From the NCBI GenBank assembly GCA_015163815.1, contig JAAOIJ010000126.1:1-26112 (forward strand): a DNA stretch of 26,112 bases. Direction: 5' to 3'. The translations under genes and the position numbers were made by a program. Positions 7,207 to 15,606 of the stretch are shown one piece after another. This DNA is from Endozoicomonadaceae bacterium. Its GTDB lineage: Bacteria; Pseudomonadota; Gammaproteobacteria; Pseudomonadales; Endozoicomonadaceae. Position 1 is the stretch's first letter; every line of letters starts with the position of its first letter. Below the pieces are notes generated by a model. That model was not told the DNA's origin. It saw only the letters and a list, made by a program, of their open reading frames with translations, and searched no databases.

Positions 7207-8499
7207 ATGGATAAATTATTAATTCAAGGAGGGCGAGCATTAAGCGGCATGATCTCTATTCATGGTGCAAAAAATGCAGCACTCCCTATTTTAGCTGCAG
7301 GGTTATTATGTGATGGTAGTTTAAATATAAACAATATCCCACCATTACAAGATATACAATCCATGATCCAGTTACTGCGTGCTTTAGGCGTTACGATTAA
7401 TACAAAAAATGAAACAGAAATAGTAATGGATGCACGCCATATCACAGGCTATCACGCACCTGAAGCTTTAGTGAAAACAATGCGTGCTTCTATTTTATTG
7501 TTAGGCCCTTTGCTGAGTCGATTTGGGCAGATTAAAATCCCATTCCCTGGTGGATGTGCTATTGGCCAACGACCTATTGACCAGCATCTTTTAGGATTGA
7601 AAGCAATGGGGGCTGAAATATACATTGAAAATGATTGGATTATTGGTAAATCAAAAAAATTGACAGGCGCTAATATTGTCATGCAGTTAACGAGTGTGAC
7701 AGGTACAGAAAATATTATGATGGCAGCTAGTTTAGCTAAAGGCAAAACAGTGATTCATAATGCAGCAAAAGAACCTGAAATTATTGATTTGGCGAATTGT
7801 TTAATTCAAATGGGTGCTCAAATTATAGGTCATGGGACGCAAAAAATTACGATTGAAGGGGTAAAACGATTGCATTCTACTCATTACCATATTATGTCAG
7901 ATCGTATTGAAGCGAGTACCTATTTAATTGCTGCTGCCGCAACACGAGGATGCATTCATATTACTGATATCAACCCTCGTTATTTGCAATCTATATTACA
8001 TGTTTTGAAATTAACAGGTGCAGATATTGAAATATTTCCACAGTCTATTCGATTAGATATGCGGAATCATCAGCCGCGCGCTGTGAATATAAAAACAGCG
8101 CCTTACCCAGGGATTGCAACGGATGTTCAAGCGCAATTTTGTACCTTGAATGCTGTAGCAAAAGGCTCAGCTTATATAGAAGAAAATATTTTTGAGAATC
8201 GTTTTCAGCACTGTGAAGAATTGATAAAAATGAAAGCACGTATTCATTTAAAAAAGAATCGTGCTTGGATTACAGGTATTGAAAAACTAGAAGCAGCTTC
8301 TGTTTGTGCAACAGATTTACGCGCAGCAGCCAGTTTAGTGATTGCAGGCTTATTGGCTGAGGATGTGAGTGAAATTTTGAATATTCATCATATGGATCGT
8401 GGTTATTTTGATTTAGAGAAAAAAATAAGTCAATTAGGCGGTCAGATAAAACGCATATCAGTGCAACAAAAAATGATTAAACAAGAAGTATTCATCTAA
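7207..8499 (+). CDS. murA: UDP-N-acetylglucosamine 1-carboxyvinyltransferase
   Basis: MurA transfers enolpyruvate from PEP to UDP-GlcNAc, the first committed step of peptidoglycan synthesis, in the cytoplasm. The 430-residue length is typical. Lys22-Asn23 in HGAKNAALPILA contact the substrates. Cys117 in PGGCAIGQRPIDQH is the loop cysteine that reacts with PEP and fosfomycin. Asp306 in GIATDVQAQF is the catalytic acid, and DRGYFDLEKKI is the conserved C-terminal Arg region. Cys at the loop predicts fosfomycin sensitivity at the target level (inference). The start ATG 7207 is 9 bp after ibaG with no strong Shine-Dalgarno sequence, so translational coupling is likely. Confidence 0.97.
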   Translation: MDKLLIQGGRALSGMISIHGAKNAALPILAAGLLCDGSLNINNIPPLQDIQSMIQLLRALGVTINTKNETEIVMDARHITGYHAPEALVKTMRASILLLGPLLSRFGQIKIPFPGGCAIGQRPIDQHLLGLKAMGAEIYIENDWIIGKSKKLTGANIVMQLTSVTGTENIMMAASLAKGKTVIHNAAKEPEIIDLANCLIQMGAQIIGHGTQKITIEGVKRLHSTHYHIMSDRIEASTYLIAAAATRGCIHITDINPRYLQSILHVLKLTGADIEIFPQSIRLDMRNHQPRAVNIKTAPYPGIATDVQAQFCTLNAVAKGSAYIEENIFENRFQHCEELIKMKARIHLKKNRAWITGIEKLEAASVCATDLRAAASLVIAGLLAEDVSEILNIHHMDRGYFDLEKKISQLGGQIKRISVQQKMIKQEVFI

Positions 8500-8719
8500 T
8501 TTTTTATAAAAGCGCGTATAGCTCTATGCAGTATTAAGCGTGACGCTGTCATCATGTAAGTGATAGAATAATATTGATAACCTGATATCCTCCTGTTGAG
8601 AAAAAATATAGCCGTTCAATATGAGCTTGATGTATATCATCATCTGATATCTCGTTAATCCATAAAATTAAAAATACGATTCTGGATAAAAAATACACAA
8701 ATAATCGGTGAATAATACG

Positions 8720-10090
8720 ATGCCTAATAATGCAAAACTTTTGTTAACAACCCAGCAATTAAATTGGCTGAATGACAACTTAGCCAACAAGGTTCCTACT
8801 GAAGCACGCCAATTATTAAATCAATTACCGGCAGAAGATATTGCTCATTTATTAGAATCCTCTCCTCCGAAACATCGCAGTGTCTTATGGAAATTATTAG
8901 ATTCTTCTTTAGAAGGGGCTGTATTAAGCGCTTTGACAGAAGAAGTGAGGCAATTTTTTATAGAATCAATGAATGTAGCAGAATTAGCTCAAAGCCTCAG
9001 TGATCAAGATAGTCATGATTTAGCAGATATATTAACACAACTGCCTGATACGATTGTTTCCAAAGTGTTAGACTGTATGACGTCTAGAGATCAAATGCGT
9101 GTAAAGCAAGTTTTATCTTATCCAGAAGGCACTGTTGGGCGACTGATTGATACCAATGTGTTAAGCGTGAATCCACATTTATCCATTCAAACTGTTTTGC
9201 ATTATTTTAGACATGAGTATGAAAAAACACATCATTTATTAACACCTTTAGATGAAATATATGTGCTCAATGAAGTCGGTGTATTAATTGGAGTTGTGCC
9301 TTATGCTGTTTTATTATCGAAACCAGCTGACTGTTTGATTGTGGATGTGATGAAAATAGAATATTTTGTATTCGATGTTCTGACAAAACAACAAGAAATT
9401 ATCACGACGTTTGAGCGTCATCGATTTGTGTCAGCCCCTGTGATTGATAGCAATAAAAAATTTATAGGGCGTCTTACCATTGATGATGTGATGTCCTTAA
9501 TTCGAGAAGAAGCAAATAATACTGTATTAAATATGGCTGGTTTGGATGACTGCCAAGATGCTTTTGCTAGTGCTTGGAAAACAACAAAAAGTCGATCAAT
9601 TTGGTTGGGTGTAAATCTCTTGACTGCTTTTTTATCTTCTAGTGTCATTAATTTTTTTCATGATACATTAGAGCAAGTTATTGTTTTAGCTATATTAATG
9701 CCAATTGTCGCTAGCATGGGAGGCAATGCCGGATGTCAAGCGATGACCATGATGTTACGTCTTATTGCGCAAAATCAAGTGACCTCTGGCAATATTCGTT
9801 GGTTATTAGGACGTGAATTACAAGTTGGATTATTGAATGGATTAATATGGGGTTCTATTGTGAGTTTATTGATTTGGTTTTGGTTTTCAAACTTACTATT
9901 AGCCGGTGTATTAGCATTAGCGATGTTAATTAATTTAAGTATTGCTGTGATTTTAGGAGCATCTATCCCAAGTCTATTGCAGTATTTTAAAGTTGATCCT
10001 ACCGTGGCAGGGACTGTTATTTTAACGGCCACTACAGATGCTGTGGGATTTTGTTGTTTTTTTGGCCTTGCAACTTTATTCTTTAGATGA
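8720..10090 (+). CDS. mgtE: Magnesium transporter MgtE
   Basis: MgtE is a Mg2+ channel of the inner membrane whose cytosolic part closes the pore when Mg2+ is plentiful. The order of domains is standard. An N-terminal helical domain with QLPAEDIAHLLESSPPKHR and DLADILTQLP (about residues 15-130) comes first. A CBS pair (about 135-255; VLNEVGVLIGVVPYAVLL, FVSAPVIDSNKKFIGRLTID) follows. Five membrane helices (about 290-455) complete it. The pore signature MPIVASMGGNAGCQAMTMML and the last-helix TTDAVGFCCFFGLATLF are intact, including the pore Asp. I prefer ATG 8720 (GGTGA at 8707-8711, spacing 8) to GTG 8708. The 220-bp leader was examined for an M-box-like fold and none was evident. Confidence 0.95.
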   Translation: MPNNAKLLLTTQQLNWLNDNLANKVPTEARQLLNQLPAEDIAHLLESSPPKHRSVLWKLLDSSLEGAVLSALTEEVRQFFIESMNVAELAQSLSDQDSHDLADILTQLPDTIVSKVLDCMTSRDQMRVKQVLSYPEGTVGRLIDTNVLSVNPHLSIQTVLHYFRHEYEKTHHLLTPLDEIYVLNEVGVLIGVVPYAVLLSKPADCLIVDVMKIEYFVFDVLTKQQEIITTFERHRFVSAPVIDSNKKFIGRLTIDDVMSLIREEANNTVLNMAGLDDCQDAFASAWKTTKSRSIWLGVNLLTAFLSSSVINFFHDTLEQVIVLAILMPIVASMGGNAGCQAMTMMLRLIAQNQVTSGNIRWLLGRELQVGLLNGLIWGSIVSLLIWFWFSNLLLAGVLALAMLINLSIAVILGASIPSLLQYFKVDPTVAGTVILTATTDAVGFCCFFGLATLFFR

Positions 10091-10165
10091 TCTATGACAG
10101 TCTATGTCAGAGATTGTCTGAAAAATGATGGATGATGTTGATATATCGTATGCCATAGACAGGGC

Positions 10166-10242
<77 letters not shown>

Positions 10243-10253
10243 TTTATATCCTC

Positions 10254-10283
10254 TATAGTGTCATGAGAAACCATGACACTATA
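10254..10283. repeat. Perfect 12-bp inverted repeat upstream of tRNA-Arg
   Basis: TATAGTGTCATG (10254-10265) and CATGACACTATA (10272-10283) are exact reverse complements around a 6-base spacer AGAAAC. No T-run follows on either strand, so it is not a typical terminator. It starts 11 bp upstream of the tRNA 5' end and overlaps the most likely -10 sequence. Confidence 0.9.
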
Positions 10284-10307
10284 CTGTATCACTTGAATCG
10301 ATTGCAA
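10278..10307 (-). promoter_or_regulatory. Candidate promoter of tRNA-Arg
   Basis: On the minus strand TTGCAA (10302-10307) and TATAGT (10278-10283) are separated by 18 bases. Transcription would start near 10271, inside the inverted repeat, giving a leader of about 28 nucleotides before the tRNA. The -10 element is one arm of the repeat. Confidence 0.4.
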
Positions 10308-10498
10308 GTAAACATCAATTTAAACTTGTTTGATCTATGATGCTGTTTATGATTGAAATATGTTATAGTGTTCATAGGAATTACAAGCTATATCCTTTTT
10401 AAGGGCATGATTTATATTATAGTTAATTCATCTAAAATTCAGAATCTATTATCATTATTTTTGATTAAATAATGTGTTTAAAGCTTTGAGGGGAAGCT

Positions 10499-10969
10499 AT
10501 GTCTTTTTTTGAAAATAATACTATTTTGATATCCATATTATCGATTGTTTTTTTAGGCTCTATCTCTAGTTGGGGATTATCGCTTGAACCAGATAAAATA
10601 ACACGTCAACTGATTGAATCTCGTATCAAATCGTCTCATACTATTTGTGTTAAAGGAGAAGCCTGTGCAAAAAATGCTTATATTCCTCCCCAAGCTGACC
10701 GAGAACCGATGGCGGCAGCTGCAATCTATAAAAAATATTGTACAGCTTGTCATGAAAATGGCGCCTTCAAGGCAGTTAAAATTAATGATAAAGCAGTTTG
10801 GAAAAAACGTTTAGATGAAGCAAAAAACGGTTATAAAGGCTTGCTTGAAATTGTCATTACAGGTATTGGACTTATGCCACCGAAAGGATTATGTACAGAT
10901 TGTAGTGATGAAGAATTAGAAGCAACCATTCGTTATATGGTGGAATTTGATCCTGCAGCTGCAAAATAA
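10499..10969 (+). CDS. Cytochrome c5-like protein, single heme c
   Basis: This is a small periplasmic or membrane-anchored electron carrier. The N-terminus has a hydrophobic segment (ILISILSIVFLGSISSWGL, about residues 9-27) that acts as signal peptide or anchor. The heme site is CTACH (residues 81-85), with axial Met126 in GLMPPKG. A second pair of Cys in LCTDCSDEEL just after it is typical of the c5 group (disulfide). Another Cys pair lies at 50 and 56 (CVKGEAC). ATG 10499 follows a strong GAGGGGAAG site. The stop codon TAA directly touches the ATG of the following REC-EAL gene, so the two are translationally coupled. Its redox partner cannot be told from the window. Confidence 0.88.
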   Translation: MSFFENNTILISILSIVFLGSISSWGLSLEPDKITRQLIESRIKSSHTICVKGEACAKNAYIPPQADREPMAAAAIYKKYCTACHENGAFKAVKINDKAVWKKRLDEAKNGYKGLLEIVITGIGLMPPKGLCTDCSDEELEATIRYMVEFDPAAAK

Positions 10970-12202
10970 ATGAACATGATCATTCAACAGCTTAGTTTTC
11001 TCATTGTAGAAGATGTGCGTTTTCAAAGAGAAATGGCAGTCAAGCTATTAGGAGCATTAGGAAGTCCATCTGTTCTATCTGCCGCCAATGGACAAGCCGC
11101 ATTAGAATTATTGGCAAGCCTAGATCAACCTATTGATATTATCATTAGTGATTTAGATATGCCTGAAATGGATGGTATTGAATTTATTCGATATGCTGCA
11201 GAGCAAAATTTTTGTCGTGCTGTGGCGATTGCTAGTGGAATGGATCAAAAAATAATTCATATTGTAGAAAATATTGTTGAACAATATGATATTGATGTTC
11301 TACCCAAAGTGAACAAGCCGATTACGGCGAATAAAATAGCAATCTTGTTAGAAAACTATTTAACTAAATCAAAAAAACGCCATCCTGAACGATTTTCTAA
11401 TGTATTTTCAAAAAATGAATTGCAAGAAGCTTTGGATCTTCATCAATTTCAAACATGGTATCAACCTAAAGTCTCATTGAAAAATGGATTATGGATGTCT
11501 GTTGAAGCGCTTTCACGCTGGAAACATCCGAGCCAAGGTTGGATATTACCTTCTGATTTTATTCCTTTATTAGAAAAAAATGCCTTGATTAATCAGCTGA
11601 CTTGGCAACAATTACATACGCTGTTCAATCAATTTCATACGCGATGTCAACAAGAAACAGCCTTTACTTTATCCGTTAATGTGTCTCCAGTGATGCTGGA
11701 AGATACACAATTGCCGGATAAATTATTAGAATTAGTGTCCTATTATGGTCTGCAGACACATCAAGTTATTTTAGAAATCACAGAAAATTTAGCACTTAAT
11801 CAATCCTATAGTTTACTCAGTGTGATTGCACGCTTAAAACTAAAAGGCTTTTTATTATCAATTGATGATTTTGGAACAGGTTATGCTAATTTACAACAAT
11901 TAGAAACAATCCCTTTTTCAGAATTAAAATTAGATCGATCTTTTGTACATCAAATGACACATGAATCGACAAAGCAAGCTATTGTATCTTCTAATATAAC
12001 CTTAGCTCAAAAATTAAACCTCAATACAGTTGCTGAAGGGGTTGAAACGTATGGAGAATGGCAGTTATTGCAACAGTTAGAATGTGATATGGCTCAAGGC
12101 TTTTTTATTGCAGCGAGTATGCCTTATGACCTATTAACTGAATGGCATCTTGCTTGGAAAAAAAAATATCGCAATTTTGATGATTCCCTACTTATTCAAT
12201 AA
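10970..12202 (+). CDS. Response regulator with EAL cyclic-di-GMP phosphodiesterase domain
   Basis: The 410-residue protein joins a receiver domain (about 8-125) to an EAL domain (about 150-395). In the receiver, acidic Glu14-Asp15, phosphoacceptor Asp61 (DLDMPEMDG) and Lys in LPKVNKP are present, so it can be phosphorylated. In the EAL domain the catalytic set looks complete: VEALSRW (Glu179-Ala-Leu), NVSP, EITEN, DDFGTGYANL (Asp299-Asp300), ELKLDRSF (Lys320) and VAEGVET (Glu356). It should therefore hydrolyse c-di-GMP to pGpG. No GGDEF, sensor kinase or other c-di-GMP gene lies nearby. The start overlaps no ribosome-binding site and follows the cytochrome stop with zero spacing, which implies coupled translation. 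The gene converges with the relaxase gene 40 bp away. Confidence 0.93.
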   Translation: MNMIIQQLSFLIVEDVRFQREMAVKLLGALGSPSVLSAANGQAALELLASLDQPIDIIISDLDMPEMDGIEFIRYAAEQNFCRAVAIASGMDQKIIHIVENIVEQYDIDVLPKVNKPITANKIAILLENYLTKSKKRHPERFSNVFSKNELQEALDLHQFQTWYQPKVSLKNGLWMSVEALSRWKHPSQGWILPSDFIPLLEKNALINQLTWQQLHTLFNQFHTRCQQETAFTLSVNVSPVMLEDTQLPDKLLELVSYYGLQTHQVILEITENLALNQSYSLLSVIARLKLKGFLLSIDDFGTGYANLQQLETIPFSELKLDRSFVHQMTHESTKQAIVSSNITLAQKLNLNTVAEGVETYGEWQLLQQLECDMAQGFFIAASMPYDLLTEWHLAWKKKYRNFDDSLLIQ

Positions 12203-12242
12203 TCTTTTTTCATCGTAACATGTCTAACAGTTCGACTTCATC

Positions 12243-15200
12243 TTACCGACGTTGAATCTCAGTATATTTCAACGTACGATTTTTTTGATAAGATCTCGAA
12301 TGGATTGATAATTGATGTAATGATTGCATGATCGTTAATCCTGCCGGTGTTAGAAATTGATGAGGCCATTGAGTGAATTTTAACTGGATAGGTTGTTCTA
12401 GATTGATGCTTGGATTGACAATTTTTTTCAAAGATGACTGTTTGATCGATATAAAAAAATCAGATAGTGGATTTAAATGCTCATTCAACATACAAATTTG
12501 TAAACAATAATACTCACTGAGTAGTGCTGTGAATATAGGATGATGACGATAAAGTGTTTGAAAGTTTTGTTTTTTTTCCAGCCAAGTTTGTGCATGCATT
12601 AATAAGCCAGCAACAGCTTGATTCACCTGTAGCAATTGAGTTGATTTTTTTAATTGATGAAGACAGCGTTGAAAAGGAATATCTAAAGGATTATCTTGAT
12701 TTTCTTTAGAGCCAGTTGCATAAGATAATAACGTATTGGCTGCAATGAGCGTCCAGTAAGTTTGAACATCGTACTGTGCTATTAAATGATTTAATGACCC
12801 TTGTACTGTATTATTCTGTTTTTTTGTGGAAGAGATATGCGTTTCTGCACTATGCGTCGGCTGTGTTTGAAAAAAAAGATGCGTGTTTTTATCAGCAGAT
12901 AATAACCGCTGAGTTTCTATTTTTGCATAGTCATGCCAACTCGATAATGTATTTTTTTTGACTTGTTCAGCGCAATCTTGATATTGCTTGTTGAGGATAT
13001 TGAATTGATTGTCCCATTGAGATAATGTAATCAAGGGGACCACTTTCTTGTTACGAAGCCATTGAGACCATCTTGATTGTTTTGTAGGGCGATGCGTTAT
13101 CCATTGTTGCTTTTCTTGTTTTAATTTTAATAATTTTTCTTCATATAAGAGACGGTATTGATTTGATAAAGCAGAATAACGTAATATGATTTCATGTCGT
13201 ATCCAAGGATATAACACTTTTTGTTCATCGGAACTAAAGGCGCCTGTATCAGAAGGTGATGGAATATAATAACCGCGACGTAATGCAAAAAATTGTTGCC
13301 ATGTATCAAAACTAGCTTGCTGTTTTCGGTCGATAATATGTTCTTGTAATGCTTTTAAAGAATGAAAGCTACGACGACTATAATGAATTGACACATGTTG
13401 AGTATGACGTGTTAAAGCTAATTGCGCACCTGTGCTATCGAATGCTTTATTAAAAAAGACCAAACTATATGGGATCGTTTGATGTTGTATTTGATAGGCA
13501 GTCACAGCATAGCCATAATCAAATGTTTGATATTGATTGGGATCAAAAATGACTTGATGTCCACGATCACATTGCACTGCTACCCTATTCGACTCTAATT
13601 GTTTGATTGTGCCAAAATCTCCAGTTTGAATATGATACCGATCATGAGTTTGATTAAAAATAATACGATCTCCAATCGCAAACAATTTATAGCAGATAGG
13701 AGATGAATTCATTGTGTTTGAATCAAATTGTGTGTACGGTCGTACTGTTAAATATAAACCGGATTGTAATATGCCATGGCATACTCTTTTTTTTCGATAG
13801 AGTTCATTGAATAACAGCGTATCTAAATTTCGAGCAGCAATGAGTATGACTTGATTTGTTTTTCTGATCTTTAATTGTTCTGTATATTCATTGAGTAAAT
13901 GTTCGATTGTTTCTGTTGTATTAGCATGAGCATAAAAGGTTTTTTGGGATTGTATTGTTGAAAAAATATCAAGCTGATGATGTGATTGCGTCGTATATCT
14001 AATATTATCTGGTTGTATTTGAAAACAACCAGTTTGTTCAATAAGCGCGCAAAATGCAGCATCAATATCTCGTAAATTATTTAACCCTGCATGACTAAAG
14101 ACAATTAATTTTGCTTGTAAAAAAACACAAGAAGTGATTAATTGTTCCATGTGTATCAAATCAATACAATGTGCTTCATGTAATATGATGATAACAGGTT
14201 GATTGGGTTTTTGATGATATTGCCATTGCATTAAGTAATCAATGAGCGTGAAATAACAGATGGTATGTTGTGGATGTTTTAAATTTTGATGCATTTTTGC
14301 TGTTAAGGTGATGATATAAATGAGATGTTGAGTCTGTATATAATGATCACATAGACTATGTGTTATTTTTTTTAAATCATCCAATTGCGTGCTATTGAAA
14401 CAGATTAATTGTCTGTTTTGTAAAGCATGCAGGACTGCTTTTTTTTGATTGTCTGTTAAGGTATGATGAGATTGGTGTGCTGTATGATGCTTATCATGTT
14501 TTTTTTGAGATAAATAAGCTGCATTTTTTAATAAAACATATTCTGTATTAATGACAGTCCGGCTTGTAAATCGAAGGTTTTTCTTGAGATCTAACCCTAA
14601 TTTTAAGCACTCTTTAGAATGTAAAATTTTTTTTTTGAGTAACTGGTAATCTATTTGATTATTGGTTTGCATGGTTAAAAACTGATGTAAAGTGTCGATA
14701 GAAAAACTAGTTTGCTTTAACGTTAAATAATGTAATGCTTGAGATGGATTGTTCAATAGGTTTTTTGTATTTCTTTTTTTTATCGTGGTTAAGACAGGTT
14801 TTTGATATTTCAGTGCCATACGATGCATGGGTTGAAGCTGAATACCTTGATCGATGAGTCGTCGATGATCAACGCGGAAATGAATACGTGCTTGTGCTAA
14901 ATGTAAGTTTTGAAAATTAGCCCATTCTTGCCGAATATAGAGTAAAAACTTTTTTTTTTGCCATTCAGGCTGCTTTAATTGAAAACCCATTGAGTCCACA
15001 TGCCTTGTTGTTAATAAGATGTGTGTATGTGGATTGATTTTATCAACACTATCATGAATACAAATATCAGCACAAAGACCTTGATTAACAAAATAATATT
15101 GTGAAAACTCTAAAATCAAATGATGTTGTTGTGCTTGAGTCAGCTCCGAAGGTAATGCAAAGATAATTTCTTGTGCTAATCTTGCATTTTTTCGAGATTC

Positions 15201-15428
15201 TTTGAGATTGACTTGGTTCCATAATATTTCTCGATTCATAAATTGCCGAGGTGCTTGATTTGGGAGTAGAATTTTTTTAAAACGAACATCTGTTTTATTT
15301 TTAAAAAAATGTACTTTGTTGTTCGTATAATCAATTAATTTTTCACCCGCGCGATAAGCTGCCGCTGCAATAATGTTATGTTGTTGACTGCGACGAATCC
15401 AACGAAAATGACAAAAATAAATCGCCAA
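12243..15428 (-). CDS. TraA/MobA-type relaxase with a degenerate helicase domain
   Basis: The N-terminal relaxase domain matches MobA/MobL proteins: NIIAAAAYRAGEKLID with the nicking Tyr, ILLPNQAP, NARLAQEIIFALP, and the three-His metal motif IHDS...NPHTHILLTTR. After residue about 330 it follows Ti-type TraA (RecD-like) helicases, from TDNQKKAVLHAL to FAIGDRIIF and ALTRH. The motifs themselves are gone. Walker A (GxGKS) is replaced by FNSTQLDDLK, DEAG by HEAH, GDxxQL by SHAGL, and HKAQG by YQIQHQ. The rest (about 700-1060) is basic and helical. I prefer TTG 15428, where AGGG lies 7-8 bases upstream and the family's (M)AIY start is matched by LAIY. ATG 15449 lacks a ribosome site. A stop-free frame of over 1,060 codons suggests selection. 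No oriT, coupling protein or T4SS gene is seen nearby. Confidence 0.85.
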   Translation of the reverse strand: MAIYFCHFRWIRRSQQHNIIAAAAYRAGEKLIDYTNNKVHFFKNKTDVRFKKILLPNQAPRQFMNREILWNQVNLKESRKNARLAQEIIFALPSELTQAQQHHLILEFSQYYFVNQGLCADICIHDSVDKINPHTHILLTTRHVDSMGFQLKQPEWQKKKFLLYIRQEWANFQNLHLAQARIHFRVDHRRLIDQGIQLQPMHRMALKYQKPVLTTIKKRNTKNLLNNPSQALHYLTLKQTSFSIDTLHQFLTMQTNNQIDYQLLKKKILHSKECLKLGLDLKKNLRFTSRTVINTEYVLLKNAAYLSQKKHDKHHTAHQSHHTLTDNQKKAVLHALQNRQLICFNSTQLDDLKKITHSLCDHYIQTQHLIYIITLTAKMHQNLKHPQHTICYFTLIDYLMQWQYHQKPNQPVIIILHEAHCIDLIHMEQLITSCVFLQAKLIVFSHAGLNNLRDIDAAFCALIEQTGCFQIQPDNIRYTTQSHHQLDIFSTIQSQKTFYAHANTTETIEHLLNEYTEQLKIRKTNQVILIAARNLDTLLFNELYRKKRVCHGILQSGLYLTVRPYTQFDSNTMNSSPICYKLFAIGDRIIFNQTHDRYHIQTGDFGTIKQLESNRVAVQCDRGHQVIFDPNQYQTFDYGYAVTAYQIQHQTIPYSLVFFNKAFDSTGAQLALTRHTQHVSIHYSRRSFHSLKALQEHIIDRKQQASFDTWQQFFALRRGYYIPSPSDTGAFSSDEQKVLYPWIRHEIILRYSALSNQYRLLYEEKLLKLKQEKQQWITHRPTKQSRWSQWLRNKKVVPLITLSQWDNQFNILNKQYQDCAEQVKKNTLSSWHDYAKIETQRLLSADKNTHLFFQTQPTHSAETHISSTKKQNNTVQGSLNHLIAQYDVQTYWTLIAANTLLSYATGSKENQDNPLDIPFQRCLHQLKKSTQLLQVNQAVAGLLMHAQTWLEKKQNFQTLYRHHPIFTALLSEYYCLQICMLNEHLNPLSDFFISIKQSSLKKIVNPSINLEQPIQLKFTQWPHQFLTPAGLTIMQSLHQLSIHSRSYQKNRTLKYTEIQRR

Positions 15429-15484
15429 AAAGAGACCCTTATACTGCATGCTGTGATTGTATGTGAAGCGATATGAATGAGGGT

Positions 15485-15513
15485 AGTATGTAGATTATTA
15501 TTCTTTTTGTCAA
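15485..15513 (-). promoter_or_regulatory. Candidate promoter of the relaxase gene
   Basis: Minus-strand TTGACA (15508-15513) is a perfect -35, followed after 17 bases by CATACT (15485-15490), four of six matches to the -10 consensus. Transcription would start near 15478, about 50 bases before TTG 15428. The gene thus need not depend on read-through from recQ. Confidence 0.5.
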
Positions 15514-15606
15514 CTTAATATTCAATTTGATTTTTATTTATGGCTTAAATAAACCGCATCAAATGGAAGCATAGCGCTTGGGTATCTAGGTGTATCCATT
15601 CGTTTT

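Noticed and set aside
7260..8239. Minus-strand open frames inside murA
   Set aside because: Shadows of the murA coding frame; their peptides show no family features.
8500..8719. Mg2+-sensing (M-box-like) riboswitch before mgtE
   Set aside because: The 220-bp leader shows no recognisable conserved core or strong terminator hairpin; gammaproteobacterial mgtE genes usually lack it.
10254..10283. Rho-independent terminator for mgtE or the tRNA
   Set aside because: The stem is perfect, but no T-run follows on either strand, and it is upstream, not downstream, of the tRNA.
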